DNA of 64,000 bases from Gracilibacillus salitolerans. GTDB taxonomy: Bacteria; Bacillota; Bacilli; Bacillales; Amphibacillaceae. Under the pieces are notes generated by a model. It made no database searches and was not told the origin of the DNA. It saw only the letters and a list, made by a program, of their open reading frames with translations. Positions within the stretch are counted from its first letter, which is position 1, and each line of letters starts with the position of its first letter. The position numbers were made by a program, and so were the translations under genes. This document shows positions 26,241 to 36,057 of the stretch, piece by piece. The DNA lies in the NCBI RefSeq assembly GCF_009650095.1, contig NZ_CP045915.1:2108001-2172000 (forward strand), read 5' to 3'.

Positions 26241-28565
26241 CTATAGTTGCGGCTGACGAACTATGGATTGTTTCCGATTTGTTTGGTCGCTTTTTAAATC
26301 ATCCAATAGCATTTGTTGAATTTCATGGTTAAACAGAACTTCTCGAATATGGACGATACTCACACGTGCAGTCCATTGCGAGATTTTTTCATTATAATTA
26401 GCTGATCGTCGATAATATTGTATAAATGAAAGTAAGACATTTATTATTTCCTGTGAGCTAATCGTTGCATATAAAATGCCTTGATCAGTTATTAACTCCC
26501 ATCCATTACCGGTTTGTAACAAAGCAAGATCAAAATAATGCTCGGATAGCTTCTTTTTACAACAAAATGCCTTTATTGTAAGGGATGTTGGCAAATTTAA
26601 AAATTCTGTTTGTTGTTCTATTTCTTCAACTATTGTAGATAGTTTTCCTTTATCTTTTGTACAGTTACAGTCTGGTATTTGTACACTTCGGAGTGAGAAT
26701 GGATGATAGCTGTGTAAGGTCATATTTAAGGCGCTACATACAGAAATTAGATCACTTTCTTGAATCCCATTTATTTTCAAGCGTTGATCGGAAGATATTG
26801 ATACAGTATCAATATCAAAATCCATCAGAACATCACTAATACGTTTGAGTTGTTCTGCACGTACTTTCCCACTGTATAATTGAGGAACAATGGTGTAAGT
26901 CCCATCCTTCTCTAGGGAAGCATTTGTTTTATGATCTAAAAATAGAAACTCTTCATGTACATAATGTTCCGGATAAATCATTTCCAAATAATAAGCAAGA
27001 GCAGGCCGACATATAGAGCAACCTGATAAATTATTCCATTCCAGCGTTTCAGTGATCATGTCGAAGGATGTCAATTTTTTATGTTGAATAGCCCGCACAA
27101 TTTCATCTTCCGTTAAGGAAGTACATGAACAAAATCGATTATCTTTTACTGTTTCATGAAAAAAATCACTTTGAATGTAGTCGAGTAATTCCTGTACGAC
27201 TGGCTTGCATCCACCACATGAACTGGAGGCTTTTGTGTGTTTTTTCACATCATTAACCGAGTTTAGATTTTTATTTAATACATTCTCGATAATGCAAGAT
27301 TTTGAAACACTGTTACAGGTACATACATGTTCATTTCTAGGGAGTGTAGCTGCATAAGATTCCTCAATCTTGACCGGTTGTAACAGTTCTGCTTTTTGGT
27401 GATCCGGTATAAACTTTTGCTTTTTAATCATGTCTAGCAAGCTGCCACCAAGTGAGGTTTCCCCATATAAAACAGCTCCAACTGCCTTATCTTCTTCAAA
27501 TAATACTTTTTTGTATGTTTCACCAATTTCATCATAGGAATAAATCGCTTTGGCCTGATCTGTTTCCTCTATTTTACCGACAGAGAAAAGGTCGATTCCT
27601 GAAATTTTTAGCTGGGTATAAACAGTGGATCCAGTGTATCTAGTATGTTGATTTGCTAGATTTTTTCCAAGCACTTCTGCTTGTTCATATAAGGGTTTCA
27701 CAAGTCCATATACCATTCCGTTATGTTCTGTACATTCTCCAACTGCATATATGTTTGGGATACTTGTTTCCATTTGATCATTAACGACAATACCTCGTTT
27801 TACTTCCATTCCTGATTCTTGAGCAAGAGCAATATTCGGTTTGATTCCAACTGCCATAACTACCAGATCCGCTTCAATCGATGTCCCATCATTAAAACGC
27901 AAGCCTTCAACATTTTTATCTCCATAGATTTCAGAAGTCTGTTTCTCCAGATAGAAATGCATACCTTGCCGTTCTAGTTCTTTCTTTAATAATTGTCCAG
28001 CTTTTGCATCTAATTGATTGTTCAAAAGGCGATCTGCTAGGTGAACTACATCTACTTTCATACCTAAATTCAGTAATCCTCGTGCTGCTTCCAGCCCAAG
28101 CAGACCACCGCCTATAACTGTTGCTTTTTTATGATGTTTTGCAGCTTCGATCATTTTTTTGCAATCGTCGATCGTTCGAAATGTCATGACTCCTTCTTTA
28201 TCTATACCTGGAAGTGGTAAGATAAACGGATTCGAACCTGTAGCTATAATGAGCTTATCGTAGTTCATTTTTCTTTCTTTATCAGTTGCAATCAATTGCT
28301 TTTGATAATCTATTTCTACAACCGTTTCATTCGGATATAGTGTAATTTCATTATCTTCATACCATTTCCAATCATTAATTGTAATGTCATCGAATGTTAC
28401 ATCACCTTGTAAAACAGATGACAGCATGATACGACTGTAGTTGGTATAAGGTTCAGATCCGAAAATTGTTATATCGTATAATTGATTATTTTCTTTTAAC
28501 AAATACTCAACTGTTTTTAATCCAGCCATACCGTTCCCTATCATAACGAGGTGCTGTTTTTTCAT
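26241..28565 (-). CDS. nasB: Assimilatory nitrate reductase electron-transfer subunit NasB
   Basis: A 774-residue NirB-like flavoprotein. The N-terminal FAD/NAD(P)H reductase domain begins MKKQHLVMIGNGMAGLKTVE and has a second dinucleotide fold [17 protein letters not shown]. Two BFD-type [2Fe-2S] domains follow (CTCNS with CGGCKP, then CSCTS with CSICRP). The C-terminal third matches a sulfite/nitrite reductase half-domain, but the tetra-Cys siroheme motif seen in neighbouring NirB is lost. It passes electrons to NasC. The ATG at 28565 follows GGAGGAAC. Its similarity to NirB over the first 400 residues indicates common origin by duplication. Confidence 0.9.
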   Translation of the reverse strand: MKKQHLVMIGNGMAGLKTVEYLLKENNQLYDITIFGSEPYTNYSRIMLSSVLQGDVTFDDITINDWKWYEDNEITLYPNETVVEIDYQKQLIATDKERKMNYDKLIIATGSNPFILPLPGIDKEGVMTFRTIDDCKKMIEAAKHHKKATVIGGGLLGLEAARGLLNLGMKVDVVHLADRLLNNQLDAKAGQLLKKELERQGMHFYLEKQTSEIYGDKNVEGLRFNDGTSIEADLVVMAVGIKPNIALAQESGMEVKRGIVVNDQMETSIPNIYAVGECTEHNGMVYGLVKPLYEQAEVLGKNLANQHTRYTGSTVYTQLKISGIDLFSVGKIEETDQAKAIYSYDEIGETYKKVLFEEDKAVGAVLYGETSLGGSLLDMIKKQKFIPDHQKAELLQPVKIEESYAATLPRNEHVCTCNSVSKSCIIENVLNKNLNSVNDVKKHTKASSSCGGCKPVVQELLDYIQSDFFHETVKDNRFCSCTSLTEDEIVRAIQHKKLTSFDMITETLEWNNLSGCSICRPALAYYLEMIYPEHYVHEEFLFLDHKTNASLEKDGTYTIVPQLYSGKVRAEQLKRISDVLMDFDIDTVSISSDQRLKINGIQESDLISVCSALNMTLHSYHPFSLRSVQIPDCNCTKDKGKLSTIVEEIEQQTEFLNLPTSLTIKAFCCKKKLSEHYFDLALLQTGNGWELITDQGILYATISSQEIINVLLSFIQYYRRSANYNEKISQWTARVSIVHIREVLFNHEIQQMLLDDLKSDQTNRKQSIVRQPQL

Positions 28566-28650
28566 ATAAAAAGTTCCTCCCAACTTTGAAACTAGATAAT
28601 TCTAGCATCACAAGCAGAATATCATGCGATGTATTTGGTTTCCTTTTCTC

Positions 28651-28667
28651 TGTTAGAAAATGTTACG
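28651..28667 (+). promoter_or_regulatory. TnrA/GlnR-type nitrogen-control box
   Basis: TGTTAGAAAATGTTACG matches the TnrA consensus TGTNANAWWWTMTNACA at all but two positions. It lies between the divergent nasB and nirB genes, where B. subtilis also has a TnrA site. Activation under nitrogen limitation is expected. Confidence 0.75.
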
Positions 28668-28800
28668 TTCTTTTTTTGTGAATTATTTTAATTTTCCGAA
28701 AAATGGTGTTAGAAAAGTTGACAACAAAATAGAAACTTCTTTTTTAGAGGTGTACGATGAAGTCAAGTTAAATTTCCAAACTCAAATTGGGGGATTCAAA

Positions 28801-31200
28801 ATGGAGAAGAAAAAGCTTGTATTAATTGGGAATGGTATGGCAGGTATTCGAACCATCGAAGAGATTTTAAAACTTTTACCTGACCAATTCGATATTACCG
28901 TATTCGGTAAAGAACCATATCCAAACTATAACCGTATTCAATTATCTAAAGTATTACAAGGGGATACCGAGATAAAAGATATTACGTTGAATGAATGGCA
29001 ATGGTACGAGGACAATGGTATTCTGCTGTATCCAGGGGAAACAGTTACAAAGGTTGATAAAGATAACAAAAAAGTTTATACCGATAAAGGAAAAGAAACT
29101 CCTTATGACCATTTGATTATTGCAACTGGTTCCAATCCATTTATGTTGCCACTACCTGGTGCAGATAAAGAAGGAGTAACAGCTTTTCGAGATATAGAAG
29201 ATTGCGAGAAAATGATAGACGCATCGAAAAACTTTAAACGAGCTGCTGTAATCGGTGGTGGTTTACTAGGTTTGGAGGCAGCACGTGGTTTATTGAATCT
29301 AGGTATGGAAGTAGATGTTATTCACTTGGCTGACTATTTAATGGAACGTCAATTAGATCGTCCAGCTGGTGAATTATTACAAAAAGAATTAGAATCTCAA
29401 GGGATGAATTTTTATCTTGAGAAACAAACAGCTGAAATTACCGGTAAAAAACGTGTAACTGGTTTGAAGTTTAAAGACGGTGGCGCGATTCCGGCTGATT
29501 TAGTAGTGATGGCGGTAGGTATCAAACCGAATGTTTCGCTAGCCCAGGAGTCTGGAGTTGAAGTCAACCGTGGGGTTGTCGTTAATGATCATATGGAAAC
29601 AAGTGTCCCAAATATCTATGCAGTTGGGGAATGTGCAGAGCATAAAGGGATGGTATATGGTCTTGTTGCTCCATTATATGAACAGGGCCAAGCCTTAGCA
29701 AAACACATTTGCGGTATGAATCATCAAGGATATAAAGGATCTGTACTTTCTACCCAATTAAAAGTATCTGGTGTTGACGTGTTTTCAACTGGTTTAATTA
29801 ATGAAACAGCAGAAACAAAATCGATAAAAGTTTTTGATGAATGGCAAAACACATACAAAAAAATACTGGTAAAGGATGACAAGCTAACTGGTGCTGTATT
29901 GTTCGGTAATACAACAGAAGGGACAAAATTAAAAAGTTTGATAACGAAAGGTGCAAATGTAGAAGAGTACTTAGAGAGTCAACAAGGTGCTGACGATGGT
30001 GAAAGTATTGTTGCATCCATGAGTGATGATGAAGTTATTTGTGGTTGTAATGGTGTATCCAAAGGTACGATAGTCGATGCCATTAAAGCAGAAGGCCTTT
30101 CATCAGTGGAAGAAGTTAAGGGAGCTACAAATGCATCACGTTCATGTGGTACATGTAAAAATCTAGTATCTGAATTATTAACTGATACGCTAGGTGATGA
30201 ATATGAAGCAGATACGAAAGAATCGATTTGTGCTTGTACAGACCTTACACGTGATGAAGTAGTAATAGAAATTAAAGAAAAAGGTTTAACACATACAAAA
30301 GAAGTAATGAACGTATTAGAGTGGAAAACAGAAGAAGGATGTTCCAAGTGTAAACCTGCTCTTAACTACTATTTAGGCATGATTAATCCGAAAGAACACG
30401 AGGATGAAAGAGAGTCACGCTTTGTTAATGAACGCTTGCATGCCAACATTCAAAAAGATGGTACGTACTCCGTTGTGCCAAGAATGTATGGTGGGGTAAC
30501 TAACGCAGAAGATTTACGAACGATTGCAGATGTAGCAGAAAAATATGAAGTTGGAATGATCAAATTAACTGGCGGTCAACGTATTGACTTACTAGGAGTG
30601 AAAAAAGAAGATTTACCAAATGTTTGGAAGGACTTAGGAATGCCATCAGGTTATGCATATGGTAAATCAGTACGTACCGTGAAAACGTGTGTTGGTGCTG
30701 AGTTTTGTCGATTTGGAACGCAGGATTCTACAGGGATGGGAATTCAATTAGAGAAAAAATTTGAAGGGTTAAACACACCACACAAAGTAAAAATGGGTGT
30801 CTCCGCTTGTCCACGTAACTGTGCGGAAGGCGGGATTAAGGATGTAGGTGTTGTCGGTTTAGATGGTGTATGGGAAGTTTATGTTGGTGGTAATGGTGGT
30901 ACGGAACTTCGTAAAGCTGAATTACTTGTAAAAGTTAAATCACAGGAAGAAGTACTGGAATATACTGCAGCCTTTTTACAATATTATCGTGAGAATGCTA
31001 GTTACCTAGAAAGAACATCGCATTATGTTGAACGTGTTGGCATTGAGCATATCCAAGAAATCGTAAGTGATGATCAATTGCGGAAAGAATTAAACGACCG
31101 TATGGATGAAGCACTAGGTATTTATAAAGAACCTTGGAATGAAGTGCTAGAAAGTGAAACAACACTTAAAGATTTATATGAAAAAGTGGCGACGAAATAA
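28801..31200 (+). CDS. nirB: Nitrite reductase [NAD(P)H], large subunit
   Basis: A 799-residue siroheme nitrite reductase reducing nitrite to ammonium. Domain order: FAD/NAD(P)H reductase ([16 protein letters not shown] near the start, [17 protein letters not shown]), two BFD-type iron-sulfur segments (CGCNG with CGTCKN, CACTD with CSKCKP), then the siroheme/[4Fe-4S] domain with [13 protein letters not shown] and [14 protein letters not shown]. The ATG at 28801 is preceded by a GGGGGA stretch; the frame is open further upstream (28660), but that part runs through the promoter region. It corresponds to NasD of B. subtilis and is followed directly by nirD. Confidence 0.95.
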   Translation: MEKKKLVLIGNGMAGIRTIEEILKLLPDQFDITVFGKEPYPNYNRIQLSKVLQGDTEIKDITLNEWQWYEDNGILLYPGETVTKVDKDNKKVYTDKGKETPYDHLIIATGSNPFMLPLPGADKEGVTAFRDIEDCEKMIDASKNFKRAAVIGGGLLGLEAARGLLNLGMEVDVIHLADYLMERQLDRPAGELLQKELESQGMNFYLEKQTAEITGKKRVTGLKFKDGGAIPADLVVMAVGIKPNVSLAQESGVEVNRGVVVNDHMETSVPNIYAVGECAEHKGMVYGLVAPLYEQGQALAKHICGMNHQGYKGSVLSTQLKVSGVDVFSTGLINETAETKSIKVFDEWQNTYKKILVKDDKLTGAVLFGNTTEGTKLKSLITKGANVEEYLESQQGADDGESIVASMSDDEVICGCNGVSKGTIVDAIKAEGLSSVEEVKGATNASRSCGTCKNLVSELLTDTLGDEYEADTKESICACTDLTRDEVVIEIKEKGLTHTKEVMNVLEWKTEEGCSKCKPALNYYLGMINPKEHEDERESRFVNERLHANIQKDGTYSVVPRMYGGVTNAEDLRTIADVAEKYEVGMIKLTGGQRIDLLGVKKEDLPNVWKDLGMPSGYAYGKSVRTVKTCVGAEFCRFGTQDSTGMGIQLEKKFEGLNTPHKVKMGVSACPRNCAEGGIKDVGVVGLDGVWEVYVGGNGGTELRKAELLVKVKSQEEVLEYTAAFLQYYRENASYLERTSHYVERVGIEHIQEIVSDDQLRKELNDRMDEALGIYKEPWNEVLESETTLKDLYEKVATK

Positions 31201-31217
31201 TGGATGGGGGAAGCAGA

Positions 31218-31544
31218 ATGGAACAAACAGTACGGAAAGTATTCATCGGAAATTATGAAGATTTACCAGTAAGTTTAGGTAAAGCAGTAGTTGTAGAGGA
31301 TAAAGAAATTGCAGTTTTTCGTTTATCTAACGGCAATATCAAAGCAATTGAAAATAAATGTCCCCATAAAGGTGGCGTGCTTTCTGAAGGAATAGTAAGT
31401 GGAGAACATGTCTTTTGCCCGCTACATGATTGGAAAATCAATGTAACAGACGGATTAGTGCAAGCACCTGACGAAGGCTGTGTTCAAACCTATAAAACTA
31501 GCATCGAAGATAACCAAGTATATGTAGAAGTTCCAGAAAAATAA
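31218..31544 (+). CDS. nirD: Nitrite reductase small subunit, Rieske type
   Basis: A 108-residue Rieske protein. The [2Fe-2S] ligands are CPHKGG and CPLHDW, about 20 residues apart. It corresponds to NasE and works with NirB. The ATG at 31218 has GGGGGAAG upstream; an ATG at 31200 overlaps the nirB stop and is less likely. A strong terminator follows six bases after the stop, closing the nirBD unit. Confidence 0.92.
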   Translation: MEQTVRKVFIGNYEDLPVSLGKAVVVEDKEIAVFRLSNGNIKAIENKCPHKGGVLSEGIVSGEHVFCPLHDWKINVTDGLVQAPDEGCVQTYKTSIEDNQVYVEVPEK

Positions 31545-31549
31545 TTCGG

Positions 31550-31577
31550 AAAAGCCATGTACAATTACATGGCTTTT
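31550..31577 (+). terminator. Terminator after nirD
   Basis: AAAAGCCATGTA and TACATGGCTTTT form a perfect 12-bp stem with a four-base loop, followed by a short pyrimidine tract. Confidence 0.88.
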
Positions 31578-31614
31578 CTAATAAATAAATGTACGTAACA
31601 ACGTGGATGAGTGC

Positions 31615-31792
31615 GGGCATTTGTTCCGTTATCTGTGACAAAAGTGGCGTTTTTAGGGTATCTGTGGACATCTATTCCGCTATTTATCGAAAATAGTGAT
31701 AATTTAAACTAAATTGAATCGAATAAGGGATTAGATGTCCGCCAACACCAAAAAACGGCTTTTAATTCGTCAAATAACGCACTACATGTCCG
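31615..31792. repeat. Mirror-symmetric array of four 20-bp units
   Basis: Two direct units, GGGCATTTGTTCCGTTATCT at 31615 and GGACATCTATTCCGCTATTT at 31666, face two inverted units of the same type at 31722-31741 and 31773-31792. The shared core is GGACATNTNNTNCGNTATT. Spacing within each arm is 51 bases. No ORF is present between nirD and the SUMT gene. Such units resemble intergenic repeats I recall from Bacillaceae. Confidence 0.7.
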
Positions 31793-31873
31793 CTCAACAA
31801 ACGTTAGCACCAAGACAAATTTTCACTAGATCGTAAGTTATAGGCTTGCAGTCATGAAATTGGAGGGATAAAA

Positions 31874-32656
31874 ATGGGGAAGGTTTATTTGATTGGGGCA
31901 GGTCCAGGAGATCCGGATTTGATTACGGTTAAAGCATTAAAAGCTATTCAACAAGCAGACGTCATCTTATATGACCGTCTTGTTAACCAGGAATTATTAA
32001 ATGAAGCGAAACCAGATGCAGACCTTATATATTGTGGTAAATTACCGAAACTACATTTAATGAAGCAAGAAACGATTAATCATTTACTCATCAAATATGG
32101 CAAAAAGAAGAAATTTGTAGTACGCTTAAAGGGAGGAGATCCCTTTGTATTTGGTCGTGGTGCAGAAGAAGCCGAAGCACTGGCTAAAAATGGTGTGGCA
32201 TATGAAGTTGTACCTGGTATCACTTCAGGTATTGCAGCGCCGGCATACGCTGATATACCAATTACTCATAGAGAATTAGGTCGTTCTTTTGCAGTGGTAA
32301 CAGGTCACTGTAAGAACGGTGAGCCATCTGATATACAATGGGATTATTTAGCTAAATCGGTAGATACATTAGCTATTTATATGGGAATGAGCAATCTTTC
32401 CTTTATTACCGAACAATTAATAAGTTGTGGAAAGTCAGCTCAAACACCAATTGCAATCATTCAAGAGGGAACAACAGCCAATCAAAAGGTCGTTACAGGA
32501 ACATTACAAAATATTGTACATCTTGTAGAACAGCACCAAGTGAAAAATCCGGCAATGATTGTGATTGGTGAAGTTGTCAAAGTTGGCGAAAAATTACAAT
32601 ATTTAAAAGATAGATTTCGAGATCAAGAGGCAATTTCTGCATTAAAAGCATTTTAG
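31874..32656 (+). CDS. cobA: Uroporphyrinogen-III C-methyltransferase (SUMT)
   Basis: A 260-residue SAM-dependent methylase with the two family signatures VYLIGAGPGDPDLITVKAL and VVRLKGGDPFVFGRGAEE. It makes precorrin-2, the first step from uroporphyrinogen III to siroheme (equivalent to B. subtilis NasF). Siroheme is the cofactor of the adjacent nitrite reductase. The start follows GGAGGG. It heads a three-gene run with the ferrochelatase and a TrpD2-like gene. Confidence 0.93.
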   Translation: MGKVYLIGAGPGDPDLITVKALKAIQQADVILYDRLVNQELLNEAKPDADLIYCGKLPKLHLMKQETINHLLIKYGKKKKFVVRLKGGDPFVFGRGAEEAEALAKNGVAYEVVPGITSGIAAPAYADIPITHRELGRSFAVVTGHCKNGEPSDIQWDYLAKSVDTLAIYMGMSNLSFITEQLISCGKSAQTPIAIIQEGTTANQKVVTGTLQNIVHLVEQHQVKNPAMIVIGEVVKVGEKLQYLKDRFRDQEAISALKAF

Positions 32657-32668
32657 GAGTGAGAAACA

Positions 32669-33436
32669 ATGGAAGCTGTCATTTATATTTGTCATGGGAG
32701 TAGGCTGGAAGAAGCCAAACAAGAATCTTTCGCATTAATCAATAAAGTAAAAAAGAATGTTTCGGTCAAAATCCAAGAGACTTGTTTTTTAGAATTACAG
32801 GAACCTGATTTAGCTGATACAGTTCGTAAAGTAGTCAATCAAGGAGCGACGAAGATTGTTATTTTGCCAATTCTTTTATTGACAGCTGGCCATGCCAAAA
32901 AAGACATTCCTGATATGATTGAGAAAGAGAAAAATAAATATTCGGCTGTTGAATTTGTTTATGGTCGGGCAATTGAAGTGGATCCAAAAATGGTGAATAT
33001 TTTAGCTGATCGAGTTAAAGCTTGTACTGACAATCTAGAAGGCATGGATTTATTACTTGTTGGTCGTGGGAGCAGTGATATTTCAGCAGTGAATGCTACG
33101 GAAAAACTTGTTGGTATGTTAAGGGCCAATTTTCCTGAAAATCAGATAGATAAATGCTTTTTAGCTGCTAGTAAGCCGAAGTTTGAACCATTTTTACTGG
33201 AAAAAGTGGAGCAAGGTAAATCTGTTCTTGTTCTGCCATACCTTCTTTTTACCGGTTTATTAGATAAGGGAATCAAAGAGTATATTGAGTCACTAGACTT
33301 AAAGGAAGGCCAAAGAGTATTGCTTGCGGATTATTTAGGACATCACCCCAATGTTGTCGAAGTATTAACCGAAAGAGTGGCAGAAGCAAGAAAAGGAGCG
33401 AATGGATATGCAACAATGGCTGAAAGAAGTAGCTAG
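32669..33436 (+). CDS. sirB: Sirohydrochlorin ferrochelatase (CbiX/SirB type)
   Basis: A 255-residue chelatase with duplicated CbiX domains. The N-terminal ICHGSR and TAGHAKKDIP carry the metal/active-site histidines; the C-terminal half has LLVGRGSSD and LLFTGLLDKG as the counterpart. It inserts Fe2+ into sirohydrochlorin as the last step to siroheme. It follows cobA by 12 bases with AGGAGTG as ribosome site. Its last 35 bases overlap the next gene. Confidence 0.9.
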   Translation: MEAVIYICHGSRLEEAKQESFALINKVKKNVSVKIQETCFLELQEPDLADTVRKVVNQGATKIVILPILLLTAGHAKKDIPDMIEKEKNKYSAVEFVYGRAIEVDPKMVNILADRVKACTDNLEGMDLLLVGRGSSDISAVNATEKLVGMLRANFPENQIDKCFLAASKPKFEPFLLEKVEQGKSVLVLPYLLFTGLLDKGIKEYIESLDLKEGQRVLLADYLGHHPNVVEVLTERVAEARKGANGYATMAERSS

Positions 33437-34454
33437 AGGAAAAAAAGGCTCAAAAGATTTAGATTATCATGAAACATCGCAACTAGCAGAGGGCATTTTT
33501 TCAGGTGAAGCAACAACTGCTCAAATTGCTGCTTATTTAGTTGCAGAAAGAATTAAAACGGAGACATCTGAGGAGTTATTGGCATTTATTCATACTTTGC
33601 AGCGCTATACGGATCGTTTAAACCTACCGTCAGATATCCAAGAAAAAACAATAGATTTTGCTGGTCCTTATAATGGTCGTCATTCTTTTGCAGCAACCAT
33701 TCCTGTTTCTTTATTATTAGCAGATTATGGTGTGCCGGTATTTCTCTCAGCCAGTGATACCTTACCACCCAAATATGGAACATCGTTAAAAACGATCTTT
33801 TCCGAATTAGGAGTTGCGGTTGATAACGGTCGTAAGGAAGCAGAAAAAAAGATAATGGATAGCAATGTGGCTTTTGCAAATACAGAACAATACAGTCCGT
33901 CACTTGCAAAGTTAAGATCGATTCGTGAAGAGATTGGTGTGCGTACACTATTCAATACAGTAGAAAAGCTTATCAATATTTCTAAAGCGAAAAATGTAAT
34001 GTTAGGTGCTTTTCATCGGACAGCGATTAACAAGCTAGAAGGTGTCTTTAAAGAATTGGATTATAATCATGTATATATTGTCCAAGGCTTGGAAGGTTCT
34101 GAAGATGTACCGGTCCATCGTAATAGTTTTGTTTTTGATTGGACACCAAATGGATTAAATTCTTTTATCGTCAAACCGAAAGATTATGGATTAGAATATA
34201 AAGAATTTGATAAAACGATCAAACTGTCTGCTAATGAACAAGCAGCTATTATTCGTGCTATTTTTTCCGGTGAAGAAACGCAGGAACACCAATATCATTA
34301 TTATCAAATCTTATTAAATGCGGGCTTGCGCTATTATTTGTTTAAAATAACTGGTTCTATTGAGGAAGGGATTAAGATAGCTGAGGAACAAATAAAGTCA
34401 GGTCGAGCATTACAAAAGTTACAGGAAATTCAAAAAGACAAATGTGAGGCTTAA
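33402..34454 (+). CDS. TrpD2/YbiB-like glycosyltransferase-family protein
   Basis: A 350-residue protein with the nucleoside phosphorylase/anthranilate phosphoribosyltransferase fold: an N-terminal helical domain (LAEGIFSGEATTAQIAAYL) and a glycosyltransferase-type body. The PRPP-binding GTGGD motif of true TrpD is absent; AGPYNGRHSF and LPPKYGTS stand in its place, as in the YbiB/TrpD2 branch. A role in tryptophan synthesis is therefore unlikely. YbiB of E. coli binds nucleic acid. The gene overlaps sirB by 35 bases with GGAGCG as ribosome site, so it is translationally linked to siroheme synthesis. Function unknown. Confidence 0.75.
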   Translation: MDMQQWLKEVARGKKGSKDLDYHETSQLAEGIFSGEATTAQIAAYLVAERIKTETSEELLAFIHTLQRYTDRLNLPSDIQEKTIDFAGPYNGRHSFAATIPVSLLLADYGVPVFLSASDTLPPKYGTSLKTIFSELGVAVDNGRKEAEKKIMDSNVAFANTEQYSPSLAKLRSIREEIGVRTLFNTVEKLINISKAKNVMLGAFHRTAINKLEGVFKELDYNHVYIVQGLEGSEDVPVHRNSFVFDWTPNGLNSFIVKPKDYGLEYKEFDKTIKLSANEQAAIIRAIFSGEETQEHQYHYYQILLNAGLRYYLFKITGSIEEGIKIAEEQIKSGRALQKLQEIQKDKCEA

Positions 34455-35074
34455 TCATGCATCACATTTGTCTTTTTAAGTTTTTCAAACCAAACTTGTT
34501 GGTCTTTTTTGGAATAGATCGGTTTTTCTACAATTTCATGTAACAATTGTTTTCTAGTCGCTACAGAAATGTTTAATTGTTTTATCAGTTGTCTTGCTTC
34601 AAATAAAAAGTCAATATATTGCTCGTATTGATCGGGTAGCTCTGCTTCTAGTGATTTTTTTAATTTTTTTGCCAAGATCGGACTTGCTCCACCAGTAGAA
34701 ATAGCTATTTGTAATTTTCCCTTTTGAATGGTAATAGGGAAGTGGATATTACCCGCTTCTGCCTGATGTGCGGCATTAATCCAAGCAGATGTTGGAGCAT
34801 TCTCAAGTACATATTGATTAGTTATCGGATCATTGGTCGCTATTACAATAAGATCTGCCTTCTTAAAATGCTCTTGTTGACATGTGGTTTGAAGCCAGTA
34901 TACGTTATGTAATTCGATGAGTTGACGTAGTGATTTATCCAATGCCGGACTGACAATTGTGATGTTCTCTTTAAATGGAAGCAATCGTATCAATCGTCGT
35001 TCTGCCACTTGTCCGCCACCGATGATAACAATTTGCTTATTTTGCAGATTTAAGAATAAAGGTAAATAGTTCAT
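34451..35074 (-). CDS. sirC: Precorrin-2 dehydrogenase (SirC/YlnF type)
   Basis: A 207-residue NAD-dependent dehydrogenase converting precorrin-2 to sirohydrochlorin. The N-terminal fold has IVIIGGGQVAERRLIRLL, followed by ISTGGASPILAKKLKK typical of the CysG-N/Met8 family. The ATG at 35074 follows AGGAGTGG; the open frame extends to 35230 without a better start. It completes the siroheme set but is convergent with the cobA-sirB-trpD2 run, with stop codons overlapping by four bases. Its expression is thus independent. Confidence 0.9.
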   Translation of the reverse strand: MNYLPLFLNLQNKQIVIIGGGQVAERRLIRLLPFKENITIVSPALDKSLRQLIELHNVYWLQTTCQQEHFKKADLIVIATNDPITNQYVLENAPTSAWINAAHQAEAGNIHFPITIQKGKLQIAISTGGASPILAKKLKKSLEAELPDQYEQYIDFLFEARQLIKQLNISVATRKQLLHEIVEKPIYSKKDQQVWFEKLKKTNVMHD

Positions 35075-35221
35075 ATTGATTTCCACTCCTAATATATATT
35101 GTAGTATGCTAATACTGTCAAGGCAAGCTAATTGACAGAAGATCATACGTTTTTTTAAACTAAAGATAGCTTGATTATCTGAACATATTTCGAAGTTGAG
35201 ATATTCGGAAAGGGTGTTAAC

Positions 35222-35830
35222 ATGAAACACATTTTTAAAGAAGGAAAAAGTTTACAAGGTCCAACCTTGCTGCTGCTTCATGGCACTGGCGGAACCGAGA
35301 ATGATTTGTTACCATTAGCAGATATCATTGATTCAGATGCCAATATTTTAAGTGTGCGTGGAAATGTCTCTGAAAATGGGATGCCACGATTTTTTAAACG
35401 ATTAGCAGAAGGTGTATTTGATGAAGAAGATCTGGTATTACGTACGAAAGAGCTGCATGAATTTTTAGATGAAGCAGCTGAAGAATATGGTTTTGATCGA
35501 AACTATGTGATTGCGGTCGGTTATTCTAATGGGGCTAATATTGCAGCTAGTTTACTATTCCATTATCAAGATGCATTGAGTGCTGCCGTGTTGCATCATC
35601 CAATGGTACCTCGACGAGGTATTGAACTTCCTGATCTCGCAAGTGTAAAATTGTTGATAACGGCTGGACGAAATGATCCATTATGTACGGAACAAGAAAC
35701 CATCGATTTAGAGGAGATTCTTAAAGAAAATGGTGCAGATGTGCAGGTTCATTGGGAAAACAACGGACACCAACTAACCCAAACAGAAGTAGAAGCAGCA
35801 AAAGATTGGTATCATAATAAAATTATTTAA
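35222..35830 (+). CDS. Alpha/beta hydrolase, MhqD-like carboxylesterase
   Basis: A 202-residue phospholipase/carboxylesterase-family hydrolase. The oxyanion region is LLLLHGTGGTENDLLP, the nucleophile Ser lies in GYSNGANIAA, the acid in AGRNDPLC and the His in NNGHQLTQ. B. subtilis MhqD, a quinone-responsive hydrolase, is the closest named relative I recall. The start follows AAAGGG. A strong terminator follows. The substrate is unknown. Confidence 0.82.
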   Translation: MKHIFKEGKSLQGPTLLLLHGTGGTENDLLPLADIIDSDANILSVRGNVSENGMPRFFKRLAEGVFDEEDLVLRTKELHEFLDEAAEEYGFDRNYVIAVGYSNGANIAASLLFHYQDALSAAVLHHPMVPRRGIELPDLASVKLLITAGRNDPLCTEQETIDLEEILKENGADVQVHWENNGHQLTQTEVEAAKDWYHNKII

Positions 35831-35835
35831 TTGTG

Positions 35836-35872
35836 AAGCTATGTATCTTTACCGAGATGCATAGCTTTTTTT
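35836..35872 (+). terminator. Terminator after the hydrolase gene
   Basis: AAGCTATGTATCT pairs with GAGATGCATAGCTT (one mismatch region) and is followed by T residues. Confidence 0.8.
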
Positions 35873-35958
35873 ATCCTCCATCCTTGTCTTGATTTATATT
35901 ATAAAAGCTGCAATTCGGAGGTTTTACAATGTAGATTAGTTTTTAACGAAATTTCTTC

Positions 35959-36041
35959 TTGCATTTTCTAATGTAAGGTATATAATATAACTGTACTAAA
36001 TATATTAATACAGTTAATACACTTAATACAGTTCATACACT
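35959..36041 (+). promoter_or_regulatory. Promoter and operator of the GntR-ABC operon
   Basis: TTGCAT (35959) and TATAAT (35981-35986) are 16 bases apart. Directly downstream, ACTGTA and TACAGT (35990-36014) form an inverted repeat, and an AATACA(G/C)TT-like motif recurs through 36041. YtrA-type GntR repressors usually bind such sites at their own promoter, so autoregulation is likely. Confidence 0.6.
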
Positions 36042-36057
36042 GGAAAGGGAGGGTGTT

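Noticed and set aside
11584..31792. Repeat arrays as CRISPR
   Set aside because: Units are few, degenerate, in mixed orientation and lack unique spacers of constant length; no cas gene is present.
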